Source: Aquincola tertiaricarbonis
GTDB taxonomy: Bacteria > Pseudomonadota > Gammaproteobacteria > Burkholderiales > Burkholderiaceae_C
NCBI RefSeq assembly: GCF_023573145.1
Contig: NZ_CP097636.1
Location: 2,232,001-2,296,000 of the forward strand
DNA: 64,000 bases
Direction: 5' to 3'
Shown in pieces: positions 16,018-25,400 of this stretch (within the stretch, counting starts at the first letter, position 1; the number at the start of each line of letters is the position of its first letter). A program made the position numbers and the translations under genes. The notes beneath the pieces were generated by a model. That model was not told where the DNA came from, searched no databases, and was given only the letters and a program-made list of their open reading frames with translations.

Positions 16018-17958
16018 TTACCCCTGAAGGTCATACTCAATCCCGGCCAGCGAAAGCCAGTCGGTGCAGTTGGCGGTGCCGCCCGCCGCTTCGTTGACGC
16101 TCACCACACCGGCGGTGCTGATGAGCAGCGGGACAGAGGCTTCAGCGCTGCCGGCCCGCCCGCGGGCGCTGAGCCGCTTGGCTGCCGGCGGCCAGGCCCA
16201 GCGCGGCAAGGTGGTCAGCGTGCTGCCGGTGCCGGGCTTGACCAAGCCCCGCAGCGACACCTTGCCGCCCAGCAGGTCCACACCGAAAGCATCGCCACCG
16301 GCCACCACGGTCCAGCCGTTGGACAGCGCCGGCACCAGCCCGCCGCCGCTGGTGCTGTAGACCGCGGGGGTGGCCACGTCCTTGGACAATGTGCCGACCT
16401 TCAGGAGTGGCGAGCCAGTGATCTTGTAGACCGCATCGCTGCAGCCGTTGGCGACCACCGCCCCGATGTTCACGTAGCTCTGCGATCCGACATCCGCGGC
16501 TCGCGTGGCGTTCGTCACCTCCAGGTGGCCGATCGACACGTGGTTCTGCGTGTTGCTGTCTTGCACGAAGTCGGTGAGCAGGCCGACATCCGTATTGCGC
16601 GCCTCGATGCTCCCGATCGACCAGCCCCGCACGTACTGAGAACCGGACGCCGATATGTCGATCGCCTGCCGGGTGCCTGAGACCGAGTACTGATCGATGG
16701 ACAGCCGCCCGATGCGCACACCGCGGATGGTGTAGTTGCCGCCGAACAGCGCGCGCAGGCCCTTCGGATGGCCGCTCAAGATTGCCTCACCGATCTGCAC
16801 TTTGTCGATGGCGCCGCCAAGCGCGAAGAACTGCAGGCTGTCGCCAGCGGTGGCCACAGCGTGCGGTGAGGCGCGGAACGGGCCCTCGCCGCGAACGGTG
16901 ACGCGATCAATCTGCACATCGGAGCTGACCGCGGTGGCTTGGGCGTCCGACTTGATGATCACGCCCTCGCCGTTGTTGCAATAGGCGGTGAGCTGATCGG
17001 CGCGGATGCTGGAGGCCTTGATGACCACGCCGTGCAGGCCCATGCAACCGACAACATCACCGGAGGTAACCACTTCGACCACACCCTCGCCAGCGATTAC
17101 CGCGTGGCACAGGGCGTCGGGGGACCGGGCCAAGCCGATGACGTTGTGCAGCTTGACGCCGCGCCGAAGCGCTGCGGCAGCCTTTGCGTCAGTGTCCGGG
17201 TAGCTGATCATGAGCGCATCTGCCGGGCCGCCTGCATACAGCGCGTCGGTGACGGTCAGCCCACAGTCAACGCCAACATCCCGCAGCTCGATGTTGTTGG
17301 CGTAGAGCCAGAACGTGCCCTTGATGATCGACCCGCCGACCAGGCTCTTGCAGTCGTCGGACAGACGCGGCATGCCGGCGCCGACGATGCGCAGGTTGTC
17401 GATGCCCAAGTACTTACCGGAGCCTGCCCCCGACGCCCCGTAGGTGTGGCCGCACGGGCCATAGGACGCGGCGGACAGCTGCACCGTTCCGCCACCAGAT
17501 AGTGACCGAGCCGCCCTGTCAAGCGCGGCCGCATCAGAACCGAACCACTCAGGCCGGACCGGGCGTCCGTTTGCTATGGTCACCTGTGCGCCTTCGACAA
17601 AGATCTGCCGGCTCGTGTCCACGATGGGTGACGTGATCGTCGTCGGCGACGCGACAACGATGAGCCCACTGAACATGATTGGTCGCCCGAGAAGGTCCGC
17701 CGCGGCGATGTCGGTGCTGTTGTCCGCGACGCCGTCCCCGGTCACGACGGTATAGCCGACGTACCCCGCGCCAGCCAAGACGATGTCGATGGCCTGAACA
17801 ACCAGGTTCTTGATGCCAGCCAGCGTGCGTCGCAATACCCCGAATCGGTCGGTGTATGTGTCAGCGGAGCTGCTGACCACCTCGTCCAACTTCTCGGCGT
17901 TGAACAGCAGGTCGCGCGGATCGCTGCTGGGCACCGGCTTGTTGGTGGGGATGGTCAT
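16018..17958 (-). CDS. Tailspike/tail-fibre protein with beta-helix fold
   Basis: 646 residues. A short N-terminal head-binding-like region (NKPVPSSDPRDLLFNAEKLD) is followed by GRPVRPEWFGSDAAALDRAA, the usual entry into pectate-lyase-like tailspikes, and then many short beta repeats with spaced Gly, Val and Ile typical of right-handed beta helices. It probably recognises or degrades a host surface polysaccharide. Start ATG 17958 overlaps the stop of the tip protein gene. Catalytic residues cannot be assigned from sequence. Confidence 0.8.
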   Translation of the reverse strand: MTIPTNKPVPSSDPRDLLFNAEKLDEVVSSSADTYTDRFGVLRRTLAGIKNLVVQAIDIVLAGAGYVGYTVVTGDGVADNSTDIAAADLLGRPIMFSGLIVVASPTTITSPIVDTSRQIFVEGAQVTIANGRPVRPEWFGSDAAALDRAARSLSGGGTVQLSAASYGPCGHTYGASGAGSGKYLGIDNLRIVGAGMPRLSDDCKSLVGGSIIKGTFWLYANNIELRDVGVDCGLTVTDALYAGGPADALMISYPDTDAKAAAALRRGVKLHNVIGLARSPDALCHAVIAGEGVVEVVTSGDVVGCMGLHGVVIKASSIRADQLTAYCNNGEGVIIKSDAQATAVSSDVQIDRVTVRGEGPFRASPHAVATAGDSLQFFALGGAIDKVQIGEAILSGHPKGLRALFGGNYTIRGVRIGRLSIDQYSVSGTRQAIDISASGSQYVRGWSIGSIEARNTDVGLLTDFVQDSNTQNHVSIGHLEVTNATRAADVGSQSYVNIGAVVANGCSDAVYKITGSPLLKVGTLSKDVATPAVYSTSGGGLVPALSNGWTVVAGGDAFGVDLLGGKVSLRGLVKPGTGSTLTTLPRWAWPPAAKRLSARGRAGSAEASVPLLISTAGVVSVNEAAGGTANCTDWLSLAGIEYDLQG

Positions 17959-20402
17959 TCGTCGTCCTGATAGATGCGCTCGTCGTACTCAGCGCATGCT
18001 ATGGAGACAGATCCGTTGGACGTTGGCTTCAGCTCGGTGACGGTGAATAGGCCGGCGGCCTCAAGCTCGTCCGGCGTGAGGCCCACAGCGAACGCGTATC
18101 GGCTGCCGAGCTGGCGGTCGCCGCCAGCGACGTACAGGCCGGCCGGTACGGTCGCGAGCCGGACGTTTGGGCCCGATGGGTAGCAAAGCACCGGTGCGCC
18201 CAGGTGGCGCCCATCGGCGCCGGTGAACAGGACTCGCCCACTGGGCTGGCCCTTCCAGTCCAGCGGCTCGCTGGTAGTGATCACGTCGCCTGCGATGGCC
18301 AGCACCTCGCCGGCCTGCAGCTGCCCCTCGTCACCCCCGAAGTCGTTCGGATCGATCCAACGGATCAGGCTGCCCAGGCCCAGGGCGCCGGCATCGGCCA
18401 AGGCCGTGTCCTGCATGCTCGTGCGCTGGTACAGCAATCTCCGCGCTTCCAGGCGTGCTCGATTCAGGGCCTGGGCCTGGGTGGTGCATCCAGGCAACTT
18501 CACCTTGAGCGGGTTCTCAACGACGCCTTCGACAGGGGCGCCGGTCGAGATGCTCAATCGGATGTAGGCCTTCTTCGACTGCTCCGCTTCATCGACATAC
18601 TCGACCTCCACGCCGTCATTGCTCGCCGGCAGGTGAGCGGCGTAGCTCACCGCCGACTCGCCGCCGGGAGCAAGGTTGCGGTAGTCCAACTGCAGTTCCG
18701 GGTAGGGCCTGGCCTGGTCGCGTGTCATGGTCCAGCGCAGGCCATCGCGCCACACAACGCAGCGCGCGGTGTTGGCAATGGTCTGCAGCCGCTCGCCGAG
18801 GCTCATGTCGGCGTCGTCCAGGCTGCCGTCGAATCGCAGCAGCGGCGAGTCCTCGCCCAGCTGCTGGTTGATCGCGGCGAACGCTGCAACATCCAGCCCG
18901 CTGATGGGGTTGCCCGCGATCGTCCACACGTGCGCCATCGCTCGGGCGAAGTTGCGCGACGCGCTCAAGGCGTCATCGTCCAGCCTGCGCACGCGCCGCT
19001 GCCAACGGAGATTGAACTTTCGATCGCTGTACCCCGTTGCTTCATTCGTGGCCTTGGTCGTCACGCGGATGACGGTGACGCCTGGCAGGACCTTCGTCGC
19101 GTAGTGCCTGACTGCGTACAGCTCTTCGAGCTTGGCCACGTCCGCCCCACCGCTGTTGACCTGGCCAGACAGCCGAGTGAACTGCACCCGGTACCGGCCG
19201 TAGCCGGCCGTGGGCGTCACCTCGGTGGTCCAGTACCGGCTGTCGTAGGTGTCCGCGCTGTAGGTGTCGGCCCGGGTCTGACGCGTCCCGGAGATCTCGT
19301 CGCCAGCGCCGTCAATCTGCCACCACTCCGCGCGCACGTCGACGCTTCCCTTCAGGCCGCGCAGGAAGATCGTGTTCCAGCGGATGCGGTCACTGGCCAG
19401 CGGGAGCGTGAAGGGCCCCAGTGTGGTCTTCGAGCTGCCGTTGGGCCGTAGGCTGAACTCGATTCCACTGGCGGCGGTGTCTGAGACCCAGGCACTGCTT
19501 GAAAGGGTGAGCGTGCAAGAGCCGGCGGCAACCACGGCGCTCAGCACCCCGCATGCCTCATCGAACTCAGTCGGGCCCGAGCCATAGCTGAACAGCACGC
19601 GCGCAGTGCCGCTCGGCACAAGCGACTTGAGGTCATCCAGCGCAGGGCTGTCTGGAATGACCACCGTGAACGAGGTGGCGCCCGTGGCCGCAGAGAAGCT
19701 GCCGGTGGCCGTCACGTCAGCGAAAGGCTCAGCGTAGGGCAGCTCTTGTCCGTTGACTTCCTCGCTGGCGAAGGTCTCAATGACGTCCGAGATGGTGGTC
19801 TGGCGCAACTCGGGGTAGCCTGGGCCAGGCGCCGGCTCGAAGACCTCGTAGCTCGCGCCATCGATGTCGCCAATGGGCGTTTCGGCGTACTGCACTTCGG
19901 TGATGTCCCCGACGCCGCGGCTGACGCACAGCCATTCGGACACGTACTTGAGGTGGTCGATGTACTCGACAGTGGAAGGCTGGATCAGGTCTGGCCAGCA
20001 GCGCCGATAGCCATAGACATCGGGGATCGCTTGGTAGGCCCGAGCGACGTTGCTCTGACCGGTAAGACTGTTGTTCGGCGAGTCCTTGGACGTCGTGCTG
20101 CCCGGGATCTTGGGCATCAACGCGTACGACGCGACCGCTACCGCAGCGATGGCGATGTAGGCCCAGGTGATGGGGTCAAAGCCCTCCGGCCTGCGGAGCA
20201 CCATCACGAAGTCAGATGGGTTGGGCGGCAGGTCCAGCCGTGGGTCTGTGAGCGGGTCCACGGGCAGCCCGTTGATGCGCAGCTCGCAGTCAGCGCCTGC
20301 GGGGATATGCCGCGCGATGTTTTCGTGCAGGCTGGCGCCGAAGTCCCAAGGGTAGCGCTGGCGGCCGGTGATTCCGGCCGGATCTGTGAGCACCGTCAGC
20401 AT
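17955..20402 (-). CDS. Tail tip / host-specificity protein (lambda J/TipJ-like)
   Basis: 815 residues. The N-terminal part (RYPWDFGASLHENIARHIPA) and the hydrophobic stretch ITWAYIAIAAVAVASYALMP near 80-100 are typical of J-like tip proteins of siphophages, as is NSLTGQSNVARAYQAIPDVY. It follows the K-like NlpC/P60 gene and precedes the tailspike, the expected lambda-like order. Start ATG 20402 overlaps the previous stop by a few bases. Confidence 0.88.
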   Translation of the reverse strand: MLTVLTDPAGITGRQRYPWDFGASLHENIARHIPAGADCELRINGLPVDPLTDPRLDLPPNPSDFVMVLRRPEGFDPITWAYIAIAAVAVASYALMPKIPGSTTSKDSPNNSLTGQSNVARAYQAIPDVYGYRRCWPDLIQPSTVEYIDHLKYVSEWLCVSRGVGDITEVQYAETPIGDIDGASYEVFEPAPGPGYPELRQTTISDVIETFASEEVNGQELPYAEPFADVTATGSFSAATGATSFTVVIPDSPALDDLKSLVPSGTARVLFSYGSGPTEFDEACGVLSAVVAAGSCTLTLSSSAWVSDTAASGIEFSLRPNGSSKTTLGPFTLPLASDRIRWNTIFLRGLKGSVDVRAEWWQIDGAGDEISGTRQTRADTYSADTYDSRYWTTEVTPTAGYGRYRVQFTRLSGQVNSGGADVAKLEELYAVRHYATKVLPGVTVIRVTTKATNEATGYSDRKFNLRWQRRVRRLDDDALSASRNFARAMAHVWTIAGNPISGLDVAAFAAINQQLGEDSPLLRFDGSLDDADMSLGERLQTIANTARCVVWRDGLRWTMTRDQARPYPELQLDYRNLAPGGESAVSYAAHLPASNDGVEVEYVDEAEQSKKAYIRLSISTGAPVEGVVENPLKVKLPGCTTQAQALNRARLEARRLLYQRTSMQDTALADAGALGLGSLIRWIDPNDFGGDEGQLQAGEVLAIAGDVITTSEPLDWKGQPSGRVLFTGADGRHLGAPVLCYPSGPNVRLATVPAGLYVAGGDRQLGSRYAFAVGLTPDELEAAGLFTVTELKPTSNGSVSIACAEYDERIYQDDE

Positions 20403-20800
20403 GCCGCGTACCGGTAGAACCGCAGAGCGCCATAGACGCGCTCAACAGCCGAGAGGCGCGAGACCCTCACGTTGCCCGGGTGGTCGACCGATCCCTCGGC
20501 GTGCAGCACCCTGGCGCCGTCAAGAACCACCCCGCAGTGCGTTGGCGCACCTTCACGCCAGGCCATGAAGCACGTGGCGCCAGCCTGCAACTCGCACTCG
20601 GTCCAGCCGGTGGCGGACGCGAAGCCCTCCGCAATGTCGCACTGAGGGACAGGGCCGAGGTCCAGGCTCAGCACCTCACGGTGCCAGAGCACGATCAAGC
20701 CGTAGCAGTCAACCGCCTCCCAGTCGGCACGCCACCGGCACCAGGGCGTGCCGACGATGCGGCGGACGAACTCGTCAGGCGAGAGAAGGTGTTGTTCCAC
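20396..20800 (-). CDS. NlpC/P60-type tail assembly protein (lambda K-like)
   Basis: 134 residues from GTG 20800 (EQHLLSPDEFVRRIVGTPWC). The core DWEAVDCYGLIVLWHREVL carries the catalytic Cys of NlpC/P60 peptidases, and THCGVVLDGARVLHAEG supplies the catalytic His. In phage tails this domain is part of the tip complex and may open peptidoglycan. No ATG is available near the N-terminus, so the GTG is inferred. Confidence 0.8.
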   Translation of the reverse strand: MEQHLLSPDEFVRRIVGTPWCRWRADWEAVDCYGLIVLWHREVLSLDLGPVPQCDIAEGFASATGWTECELQAGATCFMAWREGAPTHCGVVLDGARVLHAEGSVDHPGNVRVSRLSAVERVYGALRFYRYAAC

Positions 20801-20823
20801 CCCCGGGCATGCTAGGAACGCCC

Positions 20824-21306
20824 CTACAGCAGCTGCAGCCCGGTGAAGATGTTGGGATCGTAGATCTCGGCGGCAGACCGGCGCATGGGATTGTTGTCGG
20901 TAGCCGTCACCTGCACCTGGTCGCCGCTGAATGTCACGCCACCAGCCTCGGCCGCGTAGAGCTGCCAAGTGACCTGCGGCGCATCGGTGTTGCCCAGGTA
21001 GACCGCGTACGTGACCGCGATCGGCGCGCGTGAACCGGCGGCCGAGATGCGGCGCAGCTGCCGCTTGAACTCCCGGCCCACCACCGGCCGCGGGAACGCG
21101 AGCTGTAACTTTGGCTGCGAGCCGCGCTTCTGCTCCGGCGCCCGAAGGTCCATTGGCACCGGCGTGTGCAACGCGCCTGCGAGCGTGACGGGCTGGAATT
21201 GGTTGGCCACCAACCGGAACGGCGCCTCGAATGCCGGGTGCTCGAACACCACAGCGTGGTACTCGGCCAGCTTGCTCTTCGTGGTCCAGAACTCGCGTTT
21301 GTCCAC
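20824..21306 (-). CDS. DUF1833 family phage minor tail protein (lambda L-like position)
   Basis: 160 residues starting MDKREFWTTKSKLAEYHAVV. The pattern EHPAFEAPFRLVANQF and the middle region up to YAAEAGGVTFSGDQVQVTAT match DUF1833 proteins, found between the tape-measure and NlpC genes of siphophages. Start 3 bp after the preceding stop. Confidence 0.8.
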   Translation of the reverse strand: MDKREFWTTKSKLAEYHAVVFEHPAFEAPFRLVANQFQPVTLAGALHTPVPMDLRAPEQKRGSQPKLQLAFPRPVVGREFKRQLRRISAAGSRAPIAVTYAVYLGNTDAPQVTWQLYAAEAGGVTFSGDQVQVTATDNNPMRRSAAEIYDPNIFTGLQLL

Positions 21307-21309
21307 CGG

Positions 21310-21786
21310 TCAGGCCCCAGGCATCTCGACGTTGATCGCAGGGTCCAACAGGTTGGCCCAGGTCCGCCAATCAGGCAGGCCAGCGATGATCTCTGCCGCC
21401 TCGGCGTAGCCCTCCGGGATGACCTGTGACCGCGCCATGATGGTCGCGGTATAGCCCCAGGTCTCCCCATCCTCTCGAGTGGGCAAGAGGTCTTGATCAA
21501 GAAAGCGGCAGGTGTGCACCAGCAGACCGAACTCGGTCCGAATCGGCATGTCGAACTCGTCCAAGCCGCGACGGATGATCTGGGTGAACCACAGCTGGAA
21601 GGCGATGGCCTCGTCGCGCGTGAACCGGAACCCGACATCCCACAGCACAGGCGTGTCAGTTCCCACCGCCTGCGCGTAGCCGGCGCCACGCCGCGGCTCG
21701 ACCATCCGGAATGCAGGGGGCTGGGTGCGGCTCTTCGACGCGCGCAGCGCAAGCGGCAGGTAGGGTGGATAGGCCGCTGGCATCAC
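21310..21786 (-). CDS. Phage minor tail protein (lambda M-like position)
   Basis: 158 residues. VLWDVGFRFTRDEAIAFQLW and the C-terminal EIIAGLPDWRTWANLLDPAI are the most distinctive stretches. Located between tape measure and DUF1833, the position of lambda M-type tail-tip proteins. ATG 21786 overlaps the tape-measure stop. Family not firmly recognised. Confidence 0.7.
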   Translation of the reverse strand: MMPAAYPPYLPLALRASKSRTQPPAFRMVEPRRGAGYAQAVGTDTPVLWDVGFRFTRDEAIAFQLWFTQIIRRGLDEFDMPIRTEFGLLVHTCRFLDQDLLPTREDGETWGYTATIMARSQVIPEGYAEAAEIIAGLPDWRTWANLLDPAINVEMPGA

Positions 21787-24161
21787 AACCTCGAGGCGAT
21801 GTTGGTGGACGATCGAGCGGCGTCCCAGATCGGGCCGTCGTTCTCGCGGAACTGGCGAGCGACCTCGCTGATCACCAGCTGCACCTGGCCGCCCTCACCA
21901 GTCCGCTGCGTGACCTGCGCGGTGGGGTGCTGGTTGATCACCTGCACGTTGACCTGCACGCCGCCTCCTACCTTGTCAGCGGCCGTCACCGAGCCGTTCG
22001 CGGTAGGCAGGAGGAACTGATTGCCGTTCGAGGCGGTGAACATCTCCGGCCGGCCGGTCTCGTTCACCCGATACAGGCTGCCGGCGGACACCGGCCCGCC
22101 GTACTGCCGGCCGCCGCCGTACTGGGTGCCTGAGATGGTCGACACGATGGACGATGTGGCCGCGATAACGCTTCCCATCGCTGCCAGGTTCTCGGGAAAT
22201 GGTCGGCCGGCAGCGTTGGCGATGCCCTGCTGAATCTTGACGATTGAGTCGGCGATCGCGAAGGCCTTCGAGGCGGCGAACATGGCCTTGTAAATGCCCG
22301 ACTGCTTGCCTGCAAAGGCCTTCGTCACATCCGCGATACCGGCGAACAGGTTGCTGTAGGCCATTAACTGAGCCGACTGGGCCGCGGCTTCGGCCGCACG
22401 CCGCTTCTCGATCTCGGCGGTTATCGCTTCGGTGGTTTGTTGCTCCAAGGCCAGCTTTGCGGCCGCGTACAGCTCGAGGTTGTCCTGATCAAGAGCTGCA
22501 TACGAGGCCAACAGGGCCGACTTCTGTTCAAGCTCGAACTGCAGCTTGGCGACAGGATCTTCGGCCACGATGGTGTCGCGCGCGAACTGCTGCCCCTGCC
22601 TCTGCTGGTCCTCCAGCTTCTTCTTGGCGGCCAGCTCCTGCTCTCCGGCGTCCTCGATCAGCTTGCGGCGCTCCTCTGCAGCGCGCAGCTGCAAGGCCAT
22701 GCGCTCATCGGCCGCGTTCTTCTCAATGAGGGTGACAGCCTGTGCGTGCTGCTCGTGGCTGATCTTGCTGGCCTTGAGCAGCTCGTCGTTCTTGCGAAGC
22801 GCTTCGCGCTCGACCACGTTGATCTTTTCGAGCGGGTTCTCAGCAGCATCCTTGGCCAGGCCCGCGAGATAGGCCGCACCATCGAACTTCGCGCCCTTCT
22901 TCTTGTCGTCGCCCACGCCAGCAGGCGGCTTGAGCTTCGTCGGGCCACCCATCGTGGGGTTGATCAGGCCGCGGCCATACCCGGCGGCGCCACGCTCCCA
23001 GGCCTCGCGCATCTGCTGGCCAGCCAGCTTCGTCTTGGAAAGCGTGGCCGCGTCCGCGGCGTCCAGTTCTTTGCGTCGGCGGTCTGCCTCCGACTTCATC
23101 GCGTCGCCGAGCGCAGCAGCACGCGCGAAGTCGCCTTGCGCGACCGCAAGGATCTGCTGACCGATGCCCTTGATCTCGCTGGTTACCCCCTTGAACACGA
23201 ATACAACGTTCCTGCCAAGAACGCTCAGGGCCTGCCAGGCGACGTCTGCAGCGTCGACGACATACGACAACACGATCTTCGTCTCGTCGGCCCAGCTCTT
23301 GACCGCGTCGTTGCGGCCGAGCCCGCCAGCTTGCTCGTTGGCTGCACCGAACTGCTTGGCCAGTTCATCAAGCACCTCAGACAGGCCATTGGTCGCCCCC
23401 GCCAGTGCGGCACTGCTGCCGCTCAGCTCGTCGAACTTCAGAGCCGCCAATGCTGCAGAGTCTTTGGCGACAGTCATGGCGCTGCCGACGGTCGTGGGGA
23501 ACTTGGCAAAGTCCGCCTCGATCTTGGCGCTAGCTGCTATCAGCGCGTTCGTGATGACGTCAGCAGTCAGCTTCCCCTCTTCGCCCAGCTTCTTCAGTGC
23601 TCCGACCGGAACGCCCATCGCGTCCGCCAGCTGTTTCATCAGGTACTGCGAGGTTTCCATCAGCGACCTGAGTTCGTCGCCTTGCAGCTTCCCGGAACCC
23701 AGGGCCTGGCCGAACTGCAGCATCGCCGCCTTCGCCTCGACCGCGTTGGCACCCGACACGCGGATCGCCTTGGCGAGAAGCTCGGTGACCTGAAGCGTGT
23801 CCCGCTGGTTGCCGCCCATCGACACGATCGCTTGGTTGAGGCGCGTGAAGACATCGACGTTGCCCGCAAGACTCGTCTGAGTGCGCCGGCTAACTGCCAC
23901 CAGCTCATTCATCGCCAAAGCGCCGTCTTCGATCGAACCTGCGGCGACTTCCGCTCGCGCAGACAGCATCCTGAGCTCGTCAGCCATCTCCATGATCTTC
24001 AGCGCGGTCATGGCCACTGCAAGCAGCTTGACTGCCGCAGTGATCGCATTGAAGCTGGACGCAGCCTTGTCGACCTCGCGGGTGACGACCCGTGTGCCGT
24101 CGATCACCTTCGACGTGTCCAGCGTCACGTCGTAGTAGATCTCTCCGACCTTCTCAGCCAC
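21783..24161 (-). CDS. Phage tail tape measure protein
   Basis: 792 residues. The N-terminal tape-measure domain is clear (FTRLNQAIVSMGGNQRDTLQ, GSGKLQGDELRSLMETSQYL, LGEEGKLTADVITNALIAAS). A membrane-like hydrophobic region and a long Glu/Lys/Ala coiled-coil section (about 430-600) follow, and the C-terminus is Gly-rich (SGTQYGGGRQYGGPVSAG). It sets tail length and helps DNA entry. On this scale the tail would be fairly short. Start overlaps the DUF6246 gene. Confidence 0.92.
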   Translation of the reverse strand: MAEKVGEIYYDVTLDTSKVIDGTRVVTREVDKAASSFNAITAAVKLLAVAMTALKIMEMADELRMLSARAEVAAGSIEDGALAMNELVAVSRRTQTSLAGNVDVFTRLNQAIVSMGGNQRDTLQVTELLAKAIRVSGANAVEAKAAMLQFGQALGSGKLQGDELRSLMETSQYLMKQLADAMGVPVGALKKLGEEGKLTADVITNALIAASAKIEADFAKFPTTVGSAMTVAKDSAALAALKFDELSGSSAALAGATNGLSEVLDELAKQFGAANEQAGGLGRNDAVKSWADETKIVLSYVVDAADVAWQALSVLGRNVVFVFKGVTSEIKGIGQQILAVAQGDFARAAALGDAMKSEADRRRKELDAADAATLSKTKLAGQQMREAWERGAAGYGRGLINPTMGGPTKLKPPAGVGDDKKKGAKFDGAAYLAGLAKDAAENPLEKINVVEREALRKNDELLKASKISHEQHAQAVTLIEKNAADERMALQLRAAEERRKLIEDAGEQELAAKKKLEDQQRQGQQFARDTIVAEDPVAKLQFELEQKSALLASYAALDQDNLELYAAAKLALEQQTTEAITAEIEKRRAAEAAAQSAQLMAYSNLFAGIADVTKAFAGKQSGIYKAMFAASKAFAIADSIVKIQQGIANAAGRPFPENLAAMGSVIAATSSIVSTISGTQYGGGRQYGGPVSAGSLYRVNETGRPEMFTASNGNQFLLPTANGSVTAADKVGGGVQVNVQVINQHPTAQVTQRTGEGGQVQLVISEVARQFRENDGPIWDAARSSTNIASRL

Positions 24162-24699
24162 GGCGGCGCTCCTCGATGGCCTTCACGGCAGCCTCGTATT
24201 CCTCGCGGCTCGGCACGCTGCGCTTCTTCTCGCCGGCCTGCGGGAACTTCATCTCCAGCATCGTCTGGAACTCGGTCATGGACAGGGCTTCCGCATCGGC
24301 GCTCGACAGGCCCAGGTGCACACGTGCGGCCGCGATGTACTCGGCCGCGTCGAACCGATCGCTGTACTCGCCGTTGCCCTGGCCTGGCTTGGCCTTACCG
24401 GCAATGCCGTGCTGCATCAGATGCCGCGCAATGACGATCTGCTCGATGGCCGGCATGGTGCCGGCGTGTTGGCCCTCTTCGTCCAGCCAGCCGATCAGCG
24501 GTGTCGGGTCATCCTGATCGCACAAACAAGCCAGCACATAGGTCGCATCCGCCGCGGCGCGCGGCCCATGCAGGCCGGCGTACAGCGCGACGATTTCATG
24601 AGGGGTCCCCAGCGAAGCGATGCGGCCGAACGACGGGCGGAAGGTCCACTCGCCGCCCGTCGAATCGAATGCCCGAACGAAGCCGGCCTCAACGAGCAC
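24154..24699 (-). CDS. DUF6246-like phage protein upstream of the tape measure
   Basis: 181 residues. VEAGFVRAFDSTGGEWTFRP and FGRIASLGTPHEIVALYAGL match the DUF6246 pattern. The position just before the tape measure is that of tail-assembly chaperones (lambda G/GT-like), and SSADAEALSMTEFQTMLEMK is helical. I see no clear slippery frameshift site. Function inferred from position. Confidence 0.72.
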   Translation of the reverse strand: MLVEAGFVRAFDSTGGEWTFRPSFGRIASLGTPHEIVALYAGLHGPRAAADATYVLACLCDQDDPTPLIGWLDEEGQHAGTMPAIEQIVIARHLMQHGIAGKAKPGQGNGEYSDRFDAAEYIAAARVHLGLSSADAEALSMTEFQTMLEMKFPQAGEKKRSVPSREEYEAAVKAIEERRRG

Positions 24700-24704
24700 G
24701 GCGG

Positions 24705-25049
24705 TCAGAGGTCGAACAGCTGCGCGGTCAGGCCGTTGGCGCCGGTAAGGTGCACCACGCCCTGGCAGTAGGCGCTGATGGTGTTCAGCAGCACGGCCAC
24801 GCTCAGACCCGCGCCCACCGCGATTGCGTAACCGCCGGCCACCGACACGCCGGGCGCGCCGGGGAAGTTCACGGTGGTGCCGGCGCTGCCGTCTACCGTC
24901 ACGGTCAGGCTGCTTCCGGTGGTGTTGCGCAGCACCAGCAGCTGCTTCTTGCCCGGTGCGATGGTGATGGTGTCATCGGCCGACAGCGTGGAGATTGCTG
25001 CAGCGAAGCTGCCGAGCTGCCCGGCGTTGATGGAGGTGATTGCGGCCAT
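24705..25049 (-). CDS. Hypothetical phage tail-region protein (114 aa)
   Basis: Begins MAAITSINAGQLGSFAAAIS and is rich in Ala, Gly, Thr and Val with alternating hydrophobics (KKQLLVLRNTTGSSLTVTVD), suggesting a beta-sandwich domain. It lies between the tail-tube remnant and the DUF6246 gene. It could be a tube-associated or decoration protein. Family not recognised. Confidence 0.65.
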   Translation of the reverse strand: MAAITSINAGQLGSFAAAISTLSADDTITIAPGKKQLLVLRNTTGSSLTVTVDGSAGTTVNFPGAPGVSVAGGYAIAVGAGLSVAVLLNTISAYCQGVVHLTGANGLTAQLFDL

Positions 25050-25076
25050 GGTTCAGGCTCCTGGGTGTGGTGTGGA

Positions 25077-25160
25077 TCAGGCGGGCGTGTAGGTCACTGC
25101 GCCGTTGCTCATGGCAGTGATCGACCAGGTGGCGGCGTCCGCATAGGGGCGGTCACCGCC
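25077..25160 (-). pseudogene. 3' remnant of a phage tail-tube-like gene at the deletion junction
   Basis: The last codons before the stop at 25077 read GDRPYADAATWSITAMSNGA then VTYTPA. This looks like the C-terminal strand of a siphophage major tail protein, in the right place and orientation to precede the tape-measure block. Upstream in the same frame the sequence loses this character and hits a stop at 25176. The 5' part of the gene is missing. Identification rests on a short peptide, so it is tentative. Confidence 0.5.
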
Positions 25161-25162
25161 GC

Positions 25163-25243
25163 GTGCGCGACCTCCTCATCACCGCAGCCCAGGCCCTGGC
25201 GACCGTGGCCATTGCCCTGGCGGGCGTCTGGATGGCGCTGTGA
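25163..25243 (+). CDS. Possible 26-aa membrane peptide
   Basis: GTG start, RDLLITAAQALATVAIALAG then VWMAL. One hydrophobic helix. The stop overlaps the next GTG start, but no ribosome binding site is visible and it starts at the presumed deletion junction, so it may be the tail of a lost gene. Confidence 0.3.
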   Translation: MRDLLITAAQALATVAIALAGVWMAL

Positions 25244-25398
25244 AGGTCGCCCTCTTCCTCGAGCTGCTGCTGTTCGCGCTGGCCGGCGTGAGCCGCTTCG
25301 TGTGGCAGCGCCGCGGGCAAGCCGCCCTCGGCCTGCTGGTGTTCCTGCTGACGATCGCGGGCTCGGCTGCCACGCCGGGTCCGTGGTGGGGGTACTGA
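25240..25398 (+). CDS. Small phage membrane protein (52 aa)
   Basis: GTG 25240 overlaps the previous stop (GTGA). Two hydrophobic helices: KVALFLELLLFALAGVSRF and AALGLLVFLLTIAGSAA, separated by the basic WQRRGQ. The next gene starts 2 bp after its stop. Function unknown. Confidence 0.5.
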   Translation: MKVALFLELLLFALAGVSRFVWQRRGQAALGLLVFLLTIAGSAATPGPWWGY

Positions 25399-25400
25399 CC

